Shown: positions 43,422 to 52,639, counted from the stretch's first letter. The stretch is DNA of 64,000 nucleotides from Pontibacterium granulatum (GCF_029961155.1 NZ_JASBRH010000014.1:1-64000); one strand, 5' to 3'. Translations and numbers: made by a program. Notes: generated from the letters alone by a model not told the origin.

Positions 43422-43592
43422 GGGTGGTGCCCATTGGATCCGAATCCCGATCAGGCTGATTTAGACGGCGACAGTATTGGTGATGTTCGTGATGATGACC
43501 GGGATGGTGATGGTCTGAAAAATAAATGTGATAAATGTCCTGATGACAGTGCTGAGCCATTAGATCGTAAGGGCTGCCCTGTCATTCCATAA
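43422..43592 (+). pseudogene. Remnant of a thrombospondin type 3 repeat protein (OmpA-like C-terminal piece)
   Basis: The plus frame reads DPNPDQADLDGDSIGD, then RDDDRDGDGLKNKCDKCP, then DDSAEPLDRKGCPVIP and a stop at 43590-43592. This is a typical calcium-binding TSP3 repeat (DPNPDQ.D.DGDGIGD.CDDD.DGDG) with one cysteine changed to Arg. The frame is closed by a stop just upstream at 43419-43421, and there is no signal peptide or start of a real protein, so only the 3' end of a gene survives. Confidence 0.65.
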
Positions 43593-43970
43593 GAAGCCAA
43601 TTAGTTCCTACCAAACGTAAAAGCCTTACCTACTCAAGAAGACTTTTGCCTTTTCAGTCAAAACATCGCCTCAAATGTACCACCTGGCATCAATCGCCAG
43701 CTCTTGACGATACATCACTTGATGTCGCCTTTGGGTTGTGGATTCGGTGGATCGTTGCAACGCACTGCAAAGGGCGCTTAACGTAATGGCCGACAACTAC
43801 GGTATTGATGCCAAAGGTTCAGTTCATAATGGCTTGCTTCAAATGAGACTGGATGTAGTGTGTGGCTCAGCGTTTCCGTGTCCGTATCTGTCTGGCCTTT
43901 GTTAACGGTGTGAGGTTGTCTGATGGCATCAAACTAACCTTCAATAACAATGCGGCGCAGGCGCTGAGCC
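43593..43970. other. Region without a recognisable gene
   Basis: About 380 bases between the TSP3 remnant and the 3' end of the kinase gene. Several short frames are interrupted by stops. A piece near 43896-43970 reads LSDGIKLTFNNNAAQALSP, faintly like the end of IS66-type transposases, but the match is too weak to call. It may be decayed mobile DNA. Confidence 0.4.
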
Positions 43971-45731
43971 CTAACCCGCTCCATCGCGCAGGAATAGCTG
44001 CACCAGATTGAGCAGCAGTAAAATCGCGGCGATGCCCTGCCAGACCTGGGTCGGGTTTTTCTCCAGCAGCGGCTGGTGGCGTACTTTGGCTTCCAGCTGT
44101 GAGTTGGGGACAGTCAGATCCTGTATAAACTCCGACAGGGCGTCGTAGCGATTGGCAGGATTGGGTTGCAGGGCTTTACGCAGGCAACCTTCCATCCACA
44201 GCGGTAGATCGCGCCGGTGTTGAATCGCCGGGGTGTAGCTGAATTCCGAGTAGTGACTGATCTGTACCTGCTTCACGCTGCGTTCGGCAAACGGCAGTTT
44301 GCCGGTCAGCATCTCGTAGACGATCACCGCCAGCGAGAACAGGTCTGCACGAAAGGTACCGGATTCGCCCATCAGGTATTCGGGCGCCACGTAGTTGACC
44401 GATCCCTGTGGCACCGACTTATCCAGCGGCGAATTCATCTCTTCGATGCCGGCGATTCGCACGGTGCCAAAATCGAGAATCTTCACCCGACCGTCGCCGT
44501 CGATCATGATATTTTCCGGCTTCAGGTCCTGGTGGATCATGTCGGCACGCTGGAAGGCGCGCAGCCCCCGGATGATTTGTGTGGCTAGGCGGCGCACTTC
44601 GTCCAGGCCCGGTTCGGGGTGGTCGTTGATCCAGTCGCGCAGGCTCATCCCTTCGATATGTTCACCCAGGTAGTAGAGAAAACGTTTCACCCGTGTAGGA
44701 CAGAAGGTTTTCATCACATTGGGGTGGTCAATCTTCTGGCCGACCCACTCCTCACGGATAAAGCCGTCCAGATAGAGCGTATCTTCACTGAAGTTCATGG
44801 AGGGGGCTTTCAGCACATAGTGCTCACCGGTTTCCAGATCCTTCACCTGATACATATGGCTGCGGGTGCCACTGAAGATTACATCCAGTACTTCGTAGCC
44901 GTCGATCTTGTTGCCCACCTCCAGTACCGGTGGGATCGGCAGCTGGGTGAGGCGGTTGTGGCTCTCGTCCAGGGTTTCCTGCGGCAGTTGATCCACGGAC
45001 AGCAACAGGGCGGTGAGGTTATCATCGCTGCCGTTGTCCATCGCCATCTGCACCAGATCGGCGGCCGTTCTTTCCAAATCACAGCTTTCCAGGTCACCGC
45101 CTTGCGACAGGCGCTGGCTGATCTGGGAAGACTTCAGGAATTCATGCACGCCGTCGGTTGTGAGTAGCAACTGGGTGCCGGGTTCCAGCACCATGGAGTT
45201 GTAATCCACTTCCAGATGCTGATCGCCACCCATGGCGCGGGCCAGGTAGTTGCGGCCCGCTTCACGGCGGGTGTGGTCCTTGGTGAGCAGTTCCAGTTCA
45301 CCGTTCTGAAAACGGTAGATACGGGAGTCGCCCACATGGAACCAGTGCACGGTGTTGGATTTGATGATCAGCGCGGAGAAGGTGCAGAGCATGCTGTCCT
45401 TCTCCCGGCTCGCCTGGCTGTTTTCCTGATGCAGCCAGTTGTTCAGGCCGGTGAGGACACGGGACACCGAGTGTTTAACACTCCAGCTGTGTGGCGTACT
45501 GAAATAATCCTGGATAAAGCCGGTGACACAGGTCTGGCTGGCGATATGGGATTCGGCACAGCTGCTGACACCGTCGGCGATGGCGGCGGCCACGCCCTTA
45601 AACTCCAGGTCGATCCCATCAGGCTGCTGCGCGGCAAAGGCGTCCTGGTTGATCGCCTTTACACCGGCGATCGACTTGCCGCCGAAGCGGACGCTGAGTT
45701 TCGTGCGGGGTGGCTGCTGGCTGGTCATCAT
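43971..45731 (-). CDS. Bifunctional PP2C phosphatase / Ser-Thr protein kinase, membrane anchored
   Basis: 586 residues. Residues 1-255 are a PP2C phosphatase (AAIADGVSSCAESHIAS, WFHVGDSRIYRF, LLTTDGVHEFL). Residues 275-540 are a Hanks-type kinase with Lys in YVLKAPS, catalytic MIHQDLKPENIMIDGD and LDFGTVRI. A C-terminal helix (IAAILLLLNLVQLFL) anchors it. Pseudomonas aeruginosa has the same protein type inside its nitrate-assimilation cluster, next to the transporter and nirBD. Here it follows the nitrate transporter gene on the same strand. It may tune transport or reduction by phosphorylation; targets are unknown. Confidence 0.93.
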   Translation of the reverse strand: MMTSQQPPRTKLSVRFGGKSIAGVKAINQDAFAAQQPDGIDLEFKGVAAAIADGVSSCAESHIASQTCVTGFIQDYFSTPHSWSVKHSVSRVLTGLNNWLHQENSQASREKDSMLCTFSALIIKSNTVHWFHVGDSRIYRFQNGELELLTKDHTRREAGRNYLARAMGGDQHLEVDYNSMVLEPGTQLLLTTDGVHEFLKSSQISQRLSQGGDLESCDLERTAADLVQMAMDNGSDDNLTALLLSVDQLPQETLDESHNRLTQLPIPPVLEVGNKIDGYEVLDVIFSGTRSHMYQVKDLETGEHYVLKAPSMNFSEDTLYLDGFIREEWVGQKIDHPNVMKTFCPTRVKRFLYYLGEHIEGMSLRDWINDHPEPGLDEVRRLATQIIRGLRAFQRADMIHQDLKPENIMIDGDGRVKILDFGTVRIAGIEEMNSPLDKSVPQGSVNYVAPEYLMGESGTFRADLFSLAVIVYEMLTGKLPFAERSVKQVQISHYSEFSYTPAIQHRRDLPLWMEGCLRKALQPNPANRYDALSEFIQDLTVPNSQLEAKVRHQPLLEKNPTQVWQGIAAILLLLNLVQLFLRDGAG

Positions 45732-45751
45732 CGTGCTCTTTTATTCTTGGT

Positions 45752-45782
45752 GTTGGGCATCGCGTTGCGATGGCCAACCTAC
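45752..45782. repeat. 31-bp palindromic repeat, copy 4
   Basis: GTTGGGCATCGCG followed by GCGATGGCCAACCTAC, between the transporter and kinase genes. It is paired in inverse orientation with the copy at 45790-45820. Confidence 0.85.
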
Positions 45783-45789
45783 ATTGTGC

Positions 45790-45820
45790 GTAGGTTGGTC
45801 ATCACGCAGTGATGCCCAAC
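45790..45820. repeat. 31-bp palindromic repeat, copy 5
   Basis: GTAGGTTGGTCATCAC followed by GTGATGCCCAAC, seven bases from the previous inverted copy. The pair could form a long hairpin in the mRNA between the transporter and kinase genes. Confidence 0.85.
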
Positions 45821-45833
45821 GATTCAGATCAGG

Positions 45834-47303
45834 TTATGAAACCTCGATCAGTTCGACGGTGCCGTCTTCTTTCACTTCCGCCATGTGGCCTTTAGGTTCT
45901 TCCAGGAACAGCAGGGCGATAAAGCCCAGTACCGCCGTACAGGCGATCACGCTGAAGAAGATCTCGTAGCTCACCATGGACAGCACGGTCAGGTAGAACA
46001 CCGCTCCCACGTTACCGTAGGCACCGGTCATACCGGCGATCTGGCCGGTCAGACGACGTTTGATCAGCGGTACTACGGCGAATACCGCCCCTTCACCTGC
46101 CTGTACGAAGAAGGAGCAGGCCATCGCGGCACCTACGGCCAGAAACAGTGGCCAGGAGCTATCGATCATCGACATGGTGGCGTAACCGACTGCCAGACCC
46201 GCTGTCAGGATCAGCAGGGTTTTCTTACGGCCAAAGCGGTCACTTATCCAGCCGCCACCCGGACGGGACATCAAGTTCATGAATGCATAAGCGGATGCCA
46301 GCAGGCCTGCATAGACCATATCCAACTCGAACACGTCGGCGAAGAACAGTGGCAGCATGGAAACCACCGCCAGCTCGGAGCCGAAGGTGGCAAAGTAGAG
46401 TACGTTCAGTACCGCAACCTGCTTGAATTTGTACTGGTGGACTTCCGGTACCGGCTTTTCGAAGATCTCGCGGTTTACGCTGTAGGCGCTGTAGCAGTCA
46501 TAAATGAAGATCAGGCTCAGGGTCAGGTAGATGCCCAGCGCGACCGCGTCAGACAGCATGGAGACACCGGCTGGCGACAGTTTCCAGGTCAGCAGCGCCA
46601 GTGCAGCGTACATCGGGATCTTCATGATCAGCAGGAATGCAAAGTCAGACTTGCTGGTCACTTCCAATCCACCGATCTTCTTCGGTTTGAAGTAGGTGGA
46701 ACCTTTTGGCGTATCGGATACGTTTTTGTACCAGATAAAGCTGAAGATCAGGCTGAATGCACCGCTCAGGCCCACGGCGTAACGCCAGCCGTCTTCGCCA
46801 CCAAACAACAGCGCCAGTGTTGGCAGGGTCATCGCGCCTGCTGCGGAACCGAAGTTACCCCAGCCACCGTAGATGCCTTCTGCGGTGCCTAGCTCGTTGG
46901 CCGGGAACCACTCACTTACCATACGGATACCGATCACGAAACCGGCACCGATGAAGCCCAGCAGGAAGCGGGAGATTGCGGCCTGTATAAAGCTGTCGGA
47001 GAGGGCGAACATGAAACACGGAATGCTGGCGAGGAACAGCAGCGCAGCATACGTGATGCGTGGACCGAATTTGTCGGTTAGCATGCCGATGATGATACGG
47101 GCCGGGATGGTCAGCGCCACGTTCAGGATCAGCAGGGTTTTTACTTCGGACTTGGTCAGGCCGAGGGATTCGGCGATGGAACCCAGCAGGGGGGCGTGGT
47201 TAAACCAGACGAAGAAGGTGATAAAGAATGCGATCCAACTGAAGTGCAGGATCTTCATCTTTCCCGTGAAGGAAAGCAGGTTAAGTTTTCCGCTGTCATG
47301 CAT
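45834..47303 (-). CDS. Nitrate/nitrite MFS transporter (NarK/NNP family)
   Basis: 489 residues, 12 predicted helices. NNP-family signatures are present: [39 protein letters not shown] and [34 protein letters not shown], with the nitrate-binding Arg in helix region IRMVSEW. A GAGGGC lies upstream of the ATG. It follows the ABC transporter genes on the same strand, separated by 197 bases that contain a NasT-type leader. It imports nitrate (or nitrite) for assimilation, in addition to the ABC system. Confidence 0.94.
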   Translation of the reverse strand: MHDSGKLNLLSFTGKMKILHFSWIAFFITFFVWFNHAPLLGSIAESLGLTKSEVKTLLILNVALTIPARIIIGMLTDKFGPRITYAALLFLASIPCFMFALSDSFIQAAISRFLLGFIGAGFVIGIRMVSEWFPANELGTAEGIYGGWGNFGSAAGAMTLPTLALLFGGEDGWRYAVGLSGAFSLIFSFIWYKNVSDTPKGSTYFKPKKIGGLEVTSKSDFAFLLIMKIPMYAALALLTWKLSPAGVSMLSDAVALGIYLTLSLIFIYDCYSAYSVNREIFEKPVPEVHQYKFKQVAVLNVLYFATFGSELAVVSMLPLFFADVFELDMVYAGLLASAYAFMNLMSRPGGGWISDRFGRKKTLLILTAGLAVGYATMSMIDSSWPLFLAVGAAMACSFFVQAGEGAVFAVVPLIKRRLTGQIAGMTGAYGNVGAVFYLTVLSMVSYEIFFSVIACTAVLGFIALLFLEEPKGHMAEVKEDGTVELIEVS

Positions 47304-47326
47304 AAATGTGCCCTCTATAAAAACGC

Positions 47327-47434
47327 AAAAAGGCGTTCAGCCCGCTCCCTTTGCAGGGGGCGGGGCATGAACGCCTTTGTTCAAAATTGTGCGGCAGAAG
47401 CGGTAAATGCGCCTTGGTGGTGCACCATTGCACC
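47327..47434 (-). promoter_or_regulatory. NasT/ANTAR-responsive leader terminator before the nitrate transporter
   Basis: On the minus strand two hairpins have hexaloops with A1 and G4: P1 GGTGC[AATGGT]GCACC at 47419-47434 and P2 TGAAC[AAAGGC]GTTCA at 47368-47383. P2 overlaps the 5' arm of the terminator AGGCGTTCA...TGAACGCC then TTTTT (47327-47376). This is the full two-hairpin ANTAR target. No sigma-54 promoter is visible in the gap, so the leader may act on readthrough from the upstream nrt genes. Confidence 0.88.
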
Positions 47435-47500
47435 GGGCTGGATTGGGAGGCCGCTTTGCCTGACTTAAGCTGTATCCCCAATATTTATGGGGTTTAGGGC

Positions 47501-48427
47501 TTAAGCCGCTTTAACTTTGTCGTTACCGGTGGTTGTTTCAGCCGTTGAAACAGCGCCGGTTGTTTCTTCTGTAGTATCGTTTTGCAGGTTGCGTGCCAGC
47601 TTTTCTTTTTTGGCCGGTTTTGCAGCTGCGTCGCTCTCTTCCGGCTTACGCTGTTTCTCGTACAGGAAGCTCAACACAGCGGCACGGTAGTGGTTGTACT
47701 GGGGATCGTCCGCCAGCTCGATACGGTTGCGCGGGCGGGGCAGGTCGATCTCCAGAATCTCACCGACGGTTGCTTCCGGGCCATTGGTCATCATTACGAT
47801 GCGATCAGACAGCAGCACCGCTTCATCGACATCATGGGTGATCATGATCACGGTATTGTTCAGCTCGTTCTGGATCTCCATCAGGGAGTCCTGCAGGTGG
47901 GCACGGGTCAGGGCATCCAGTGCACCAAACGGCTCGTCCATCAGCAATACCTTCGGCTCCATCGCCAGCGCACGGGCTATACCCACACGCTGCTTCATAC
48001 CACCGGAGATCTCATCCGGGCGTTTGTGCATGGCGTGGGTCATGTGCACCAGTTCAAGGTTGTGCTCGATCCACTCTTTCATTTCCGCCTTGCTTTTTTT
48101 GCCCTTGAAGACCTGCTTCACGGCCAGCTCGACGTTTTCATAGGCGGTAAGCCACGGCAGCAGGGAGTGGTTCTGGAATACCACCGCGCGCTCCGGCCCC
48201 GGCTCGTTGACTTCTTTGCCGTCCAGCAGGACGCCACCTTTGGTTGCCTGGTAGAGACCGGCGACGATGTTCAGTACGGTGGATTTACCACAACCGGAGT
48301 GACCGATCAGGGATATGTACTCGCCCTTTTTGATCTTTAAATTAACGTTGTCCAGGGCCTTAAACGACCCTTTCGGGGTTGGGAATTCAATATCAACCCC
48401 GGTCAGTTCGAGATGTGTCGTAGTCAT
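47501..48427 (-). CDS. nrtD: Nitrate ABC transporter ATP-binding protein
   Basis: 308 residues. Walker A GHSGCGKST, signature ISGGMKQRVGIARAL, Walker B LLMDEPFGALD and TRAHLQ are those of the nitrate/sulfonate/taurine ABC group, and FPTPKGSFKALDNVNL matches NrtD/NasD. The last 45 residues are a hydrophilic Ala/Lys/Thr-rich tail with no ATPase features. The ATG follows AAGGAGACG. It is the third gene of the nrtA-nrtB-nrtD unit. Confidence 0.94.
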   Translation of the reverse strand: MTTTHLELTGVDIEFPTPKGSFKALDNVNLKIKKGEYISLIGHSGCGKSTVLNIVAGLYQATKGGVLLDGKEVNEPGPERAVVFQNHSLLPWLTAYENVELAVKQVFKGKKSKAEMKEWIEHNLELVHMTHAMHKRPDEISGGMKQRVGIARALAMEPKVLLMDEPFGALDALTRAHLQDSLMEIQNELNNTVIMITHDVDEAVLLSDRIVMMTNGPEATVGEILEIDLPRPRNRIELADDPQYNHYRAAVLSFLYEKQRKPEESDAAAKPAKKEKLARNLQNDTTEETTGAVSTAETTTGNDKVKAA

Positions 48428-48451
48428 GATTCGTCTCCTTGTGAGGTTGAA

Positions 48452-49450
48452 TTAGCGAAGTACCGCAGTCTTATCCCAGGACACCTTTTTCTGAATCTGC
48501 AGCATGACGCGGTCGAGCATGAAGCCAATCAGACCGATCACCAGCACCGCCACCATAATGCGACCGAGGGAGTTGGAGCTGCCGTTCTGGAACTCGTCCC
48601 AAACGAATTTACCGAGGCCCGGGTTCTGCGCCAGCATCTCCGCGGCGATCAGTACCATCCAGGCGATACCCAGCGAGAGGCGCAGACCGGTAAACATCAT
48701 CGGGATGGAGGATGGCAGGACGATCTTCACCACATGGGTCATGAAAGAGAGGCGAAGTACCTGCGATACGTTCTGCAAATCCTTACTGATACCGGAGACA
48801 CCCACGGCGGTGTTCAGCAGCGTAGGCCACAGGCAGCAGAGGGATACGGTTACCAGCGAGGTGACAAAGGATTTGGCGAACATCGGGTCTTTACTGACAT
48901 ACAGTGCGCTGACCACCATGGTCACCAGTGGCAGCCATGCCAGCGGCGACACCGGTTTAAACAGCTGAATGAGTGGGTTCAGCGCAGAGTAGAGTGGCTG
49001 GTTCAGGCCGATCATGATGCCTGCCGGTATGGCGATCAGGGAGGCCAGTACAAAACCGGACAATACGGTTATCAGGCTGGTGCCAATCTGATCGAAGAAC
49101 GTCGGTTTGCCGGTGTATGGACGGATCTTTACCTTCGCATCCGGGTTCTTGGCCAGCTTCTTGGCGTTACGTTGTTCCTGACGCTCGTAGAAAGCCTGTT
49201 CCTTCTGACGTTCAGCCTGGTGTTCGTCGATCAGGCCGAGGGTTTGTTCGTAAACCTGTACAGGCCCGGGAAAGGTACCCAGAGAGGTGTGGATGTTTTT
49301 TGCACCGATGTCCCAGATCAGCAGAAATACCAGGATCCCGATCACCGGCATAATCAGCTGCTTGAAAAAGCCCAGCAGTGACGCACCTGGATTCTCGCTC
49401 TGGAAGATCGCCAGTACAGGACTAAATAGGTTGGTAGATGATTGACTCAT
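48452..49450 (-). CDS. nrtB: Nitrate ABC transporter permease
   Basis: 332 residues. Membrane helices with the binding-protein-dependent transport motif (PLAWLPLVTMVV, LGIAWMVLIAAEMLAQNPGLG). A hydrophilic charged loop (about residues 70-120, EHQAERQKEQAFYERQEQRN) follows the first helix, as in NrtB-type permeases. It lies between nrtA and nrtD and forms the channel for nitrate import. Confidence 0.94.
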   Translation of the reverse strand: MSQSSTNLFSPVLAIFQSENPGASLLGFFKQLIMPVIGILVFLLIWDIGAKNIHTSLGTFPGPVQVYEQTLGLIDEHQAERQKEQAFYERQEQRNAKKLAKNPDAKVKIRPYTGKPTFFDQIGTSLITVLSGFVLASLIAIPAGIMIGLNQPLYSALNPLIQLFKPVSPLAWLPLVTMVVSALYVSKDPMFAKSFVTSLVTVSLCCLWPTLLNTAVGVSGISKDLQNVSQVLRLSFMTHVVKIVLPSSIPMMFTGLRLSLGIAWMVLIAAEMLAQNPGLGKFVWDEFQNGSSNSLGRIMVAVLVIGLIGFMLDRVMLQIQKKVSWDKTAVLR

Positions 49451-49523
49451 AATGGATACTCCCGCGCTTACTCTCTCGCTCTAAGGCGCCCCCGGACGAT
49501 GCCCGGCCCGGAGGCGCAGAGGA

Positions 49524-50903
49524 TCAGATCTTCTGATCGTCTTTCAGACCGATTTCAAACTTCTTCAGGTACTCGTTCGGCTTGGTGCCGTCATAGGTGA
49601 TACCGTCGATGAAGTGGGTCTGAGGCTTCTTGAAGCCGGATTCAGATGCAAAATCCGGGAACTCGTCTGCCGCAATTACACCGTCTGCAATCAGCTCTTC
49701 AGCCGCTTTGCGGTAGATGTCAGGACGGTAAACCTTCTTGGCAATGTCCATGTACCAGCTGTCCGGTTTCTGCTCGGAGATCTGACCCCAACGGCGCATC
49801 TGGGTCAGGTACCAGATTGCATCGGAGTAGTACGGGTAGGTTGCGTTGTAACGGAAGAATACGTTGAAGTCCGGCACTTCACGTTTGTCGCCTTTCTCGT
49901 ATTCGAAGGTGCCGGTCATGGAGTTGGCGATTACATTGTAGTCTGCACCCACGTACTGGGACTGGGACAGGATCTTCACCGCTTCCGGACGGTTGGCGTT
50001 GTTGTTCTCATCCAGCCATTTGGCTGCACGGATCATCGCTTTCACCACGCGGATATGGGTGTTTGGGTACTCTTCCGCCCAGTGCTTGGATACACCGAAT
50101 ACTTTCTCCGGGTTGTCTTTCCAGATCTCGTAGTCGGTTACAACCGGTACGCCGATGCCTTTGAACACCGCCTGCTGGTTCCATGGCTCACCGACGCAGT
50201 AACCGTAGATCGTGCCCGCTTCCATGGTGGCCGGCATCTGCGGAGGAGGGGTTACGGACAGCAGCGCATCAGCGTCGATCTGACCGGAGGTGTCGCCTTT
50301 GTGAGGCGCGTAGTAACCCGGGTGGATACCGCCCGCGGCCAGCCAGTAGCGCAGCTCGTAGTTATGGGTAGATACCGGGAATACCATACCCATGTTGAAC
50401 GGCTTACCTTCCTCCTTATACTTTTCCACAACCGGTTTCAGGGCGTCTGCCTTGATCGGGTGTACCGGTTTGCCGTCCGGACCATTCGGTACGTGCTGCT
50501 TCATCTGGCTCCAGATGTCGTTGGAGACGGTGATGCCGTTACCGTTCAGGTCCATGCTGAACGCGGTGATGATATCGGCCTTAGTACCGAAACCGATGGT
50601 GGCGCCGAGTGGCTGACCCGCCAGCATATGTGCGCCGTCGAGCTGTCCATCAATCACACGGTCCAACAGGACCTTCCAGTTTGCTTGTGCTTCCAGCTGT
50701 ACGTAGAGGCCTTCATCCTCGAAGTAACCTTTTTCGTAGGCGATCGCCAGTGGCGCCATATCGGTCAGCTTGATAAAGCCAAACTTCAGATCTTCCTTTT
50801 CTGGTTCGCCCAGTTCAGCCATGGCAGGCAGTGAAGCCAGGCTGGCAGCCAATACTGCGGTGCGAATAGCACGACTTAGCAGGGAGTGTGATTTCTTAGA
50901 CAT
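49524..50903 (-). CDS. nrtA: Nitrate ABC transporter substrate-binding protein
   Basis: About 459 residues. The N-terminus is a signal peptide with twin Arg-like spacing ([23 protein letters not shown]). The mature protein has the NrtA/CmpA blocks [39 protein letters not shown], the nitrate-site region [14 protein letters not shown] and [17 protein letters not shown]. The ATG at 50903 is preferred because GGAG lies six bases upstream; the ATG at 50909 is too close to it. It is the first gene after a sigma-54 promoter and NasT-type leader. It resembles NasS but is exported. Confidence 0.95.
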   Translation of the reverse strand: MSKKSHSLLSRAIRTAVLAASLASLPAMAELGEPEKEDLKFGFIKLTDMAPLAIAYEKGYFEDEGLYVQLEAQANWKVLLDRVIDGQLDGAHMLAGQPLGATIGFGTKADIITAFSMDLNGNGITVSNDIWSQMKQHVPNGPDGKPVHPIKADALKPVVEKYKEEGKPFNMGMVFPVSTHNYELRYWLAAGGIHPGYYAPHKGDTSGQIDADALLSVTPPPQMPATMEAGTIYGYCVGEPWNQQAVFKGIGVPVVTDYEIWKDNPEKVFGVSKHWAEEYPNTHIRVVKAMIRAAKWLDENNNANRPEAVKILSQSQYVGADYNVIANSMTGTFEYEKGDKREVPDFNVFFRYNATYPYYSDAIWYLTQMRRWGQISEQKPDSWYMDIAKKVYRPDIYRKAAEELIADGVIAADEFPDFASESGFKKPQTHFIDGITYDGTKPNEYLKKFEIGLKDDQKI

Positions 50904-50930
50904 AGCCATCTCCGTTGATAACCCAAAAAT

Positions 50931-51024
50931 AAAAAAGGCGTCGTTCTCCCGGCCCTTAAAGCTGGGTGAACAGACGCCTTTGCCTGATTCGGTTCAGTGG
51001 TTTATCTCGCACCGTCATTGGTGC
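50931..51024 (-). promoter_or_regulatory. NasT/ANTAR-responsive leader terminator before nrtA
   Basis: On the minus strand P1 is GCACC[AATGAC]GGTGC (51009-51024) and P2 is CAGGC[AAAGGC]GTCTG (50971-50986), both with six-base loops that have A1 and G4. P2 overlaps the terminator arm AGGCGTC, which pairs with GACGCCT and is followed by TTTTTT (50931-50979). This is the cleanest of the four leaders. It begins about eight bases after the expected transcription start. Confidence 0.9.
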
Positions 51025-51042
51025 ATATGATGCTCTGGATAT

Positions 51043-51060
51043 AGCAGAGGGCGTGCCAGT
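51043..51060 (-). promoter_or_regulatory. Sigma-54 promoter of nrtABD
   Basis: ACTGGCACGCCCTCTGCT on the minus strand fits TGGCACG-N4-TTGCW with correct GG-to-GC spacing. Transcription should start near 51032, immediately before the leader hairpins. Confidence 0.85.
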
Positions 51061-51506
51061 TTTTGTAAGTTTAATAAAAACAATGGGTTATGTATTTTTT
51101 GCTCCTGGCTGGTGCAGGTTTATTGATTTTGCTGCGCTGCATCATAGGGCGATTGGTTATAATAGAGCATCGTTTTGGCGCAGGTTAAAAGGTCCAAAAA
51201 GGAGCAGGGCTGAGTAGATATGTGAAATCTCATATGTGTTGTTTTCCACATTCGCTGTCATGAGATCAGGTTTTCAGTGAGGTTTGCGCGTCAGGGGGAA
51301 GGGTAAATAGGGGGATTTTTGAAGGTTCTCTCTCTGTTTGGTTGGCCTACCGAGCGACGCTCGGCAACAGGGGGAGTAGAAGTTCCTGGAATGCTGTTGC
51401 TGGTGGTCCTTGTGAACCGCAGCCGTCATGGGTTTGTGGTGAAGCAAACTGTATAAGCATCAGATGTCACAAAACGGAGCCGGTCCGGCTCCGATTTTTC
51501 ACGATC
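51061..51506. other. Intergenic region upstream of nrtA
   Basis: About 445 bases without a gene. It includes a TGCACC half-site (minus strand, about 51111-51116) that may serve NtrC, and a perfect palindrome CCGAGCGACGCTCGG at 51349-51363. The part near 51500 is the 3' flank of the PilZ gene. Confidence 0.5.
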
Positions 51507-52193
51507 CTAATCAAGGCTTAAGGAGCCAAGATACTCTTTAACCTCGGGGTACGAGGATTTAAAGGCAATTCCCAAACGTACGCCGTAGGGCTGGGCCAGA
51601 ACGGAGATCAGATCCCCTTTAAACAGGTAATAGCTATTTTCATTGGGGAAGCGGATCTCAAATGCCATACACAAGCCTGACTGCTGCAGGCTTTTAAACG
51701 CTTCCAGCTGGTCGCTTTGTGGAACGCGTATCTGGCAGCCGCTCTGGCTGATATCTTTGATTACGCCTTCAAACAGTTGCTTGCGGCAGTACACCCGTGA
51801 AAGCAGAGTGCAAGGGTAGCGGGGCTCTCGTCGCAGATCCTGCAGGAAAATCCGTTCCGGATAGTTCAGCATTAACAGGCGATTCTTGTGTCCTGCGACT
51901 TCCATCACGGATGTCTCAAAGGCATACACCACACCCCTATCAACGAGTCGAATAACCAGGTTCTCTTTTACCCTGAAGAAGGCTTCGTACCACTGTAAGG
52001 GCATCTGGATTTTGCAGTGGCCCACTTCCAGCTCTTCGGTGGTGGGGAGATGGGCGACAATCACGTTAGTGCCATCAATGCCGACCAGCGAGGTTATGAA
52101 GCGTAGTTTCCCGTCCTGGGATGAGATCTGAATGCGGGTTCCTGCCCTGAAGTTCGGTAACTGCTCCACGGGTGTAATGTTCAGTTTTTGCAT
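51507..52193 (-). CDS. PilZ domain protein (YcgR-like)
   Basis: 228 residues. An N-terminal YcgR-like beta domain (FRAGTRIQISSQDGKLRFIT, LVIRLVDRGVVYAFET) is followed by a PilZ domain with the c-di-GMP motifs RREPRYPC and DISQSGCQI. Proteins of this layout bind c-di-GMP and act on flagella or secretion. The start at 52193 follows AAGGGGAACG; a TTG at 52211 would add six residues. It is placed inside the nitrate island with no clear functional link; its partner in this window may be the GGDEF-EAL protein. Confidence 0.87.
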   Translation of the reverse strand: MQKLNITPVEQLPNFRAGTRIQISSQDGKLRFITSLVGIDGTNVIVAHLPTTEELEVGHCKIQMPLQWYEAFFRVKENLVIRLVDRGVVYAFETSVMEVAGHKNRLLMLNYPERIFLQDLRREPRYPCTLLSRVYCRKQLFEGVIKDISQSGCQIRVPQSDQLEAFKSLQQSGLCMAFEIRFPNENSYYLFKGDLISVLAQPYGVRLGIAFKSSYPEVKEYLGSLSLD

Positions 52194-52439
52194 CCGCTCG
52201 TTCCCCTTCAATCCGTTCGTTTTGTTTAAACGGACGTTTGTTGTGTTGTTTTATTTTCTTAAGTTGTAGTCACAAACGGTTGTATACATTGGGATTATTT
52301 TGCGGATTCTCTGGTATTTTTTATTGCGGCAGTTGGCGGAGGGAGCGTGGAGGTAGCGAAGCGTGTGATGGCGTTTGCTTTTGGAAAGGGGAATCAGGCG
52401 CCGTGGAAAGGGGAGAATTAGCGCCTGATTTGGGACGGC

Positions 52440-52568
52440 TTATGCTTCAGAATCTTGTCCGGATTTATCCGCCGGCTGCTGTTCGTCGGCACTGGTGTTT
52501 GCAGCCTGCTCCTGCTGCTTAACTTCGTCGGTATCCTGTCCACCGCATACACCACAACATGAACTCAT
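52440..52568 (-). CDS. CCGxCGG-type small protein, 42 residues
   Basis: A short frame with an excellent ribosome-binding site (AAGGAGGTCAT then ATG). It reads MSSCCGVCGG, then QDTDEVKQQEQAANTSADEQ and a charged Gln/Asp-rich tail ending in DSEA. The N-terminal CCGVCGG cluster is the only structured feature and could bind metal. It has no signal peptide. Similar CCG-rich mini-proteins occur in pseudomonads and relatives. It lies 120 bases downstream of nasS on the same strand. Function unknown. Confidence 0.68.
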   Translation of the reverse strand: MSSCCGVCGGQDTDEVKQQEQAANTSADEQQPADKSGQDSEA

Positions 52569-52639
52569 ATGACCTCCTTATGGCTGTTTAGGCGTGTTTG
52601 TTTAATCGTTGTTGAGAGCGATTAGGATAGTAACCAAGT

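Noticed and set aside
43880-43970. Possible IS66 transposase tail (LSDGIKLTFNNNAAQALSP)
   Set aside because: Only a dozen residues look similar and no flanking transposase sequence or ends are visible.
49614-50834. 406-codon frame on the plus strand
   Set aside because: It mirrors nrtA. The nrtA frame has full family motifs and a signal peptide; this one has none.
52238-52522. 94-codon frame on the plus strand
   Set aside because: It runs opposite the small CCGVCGG gene, which has a far better ribosome-binding site, and its composition is not coding-like.
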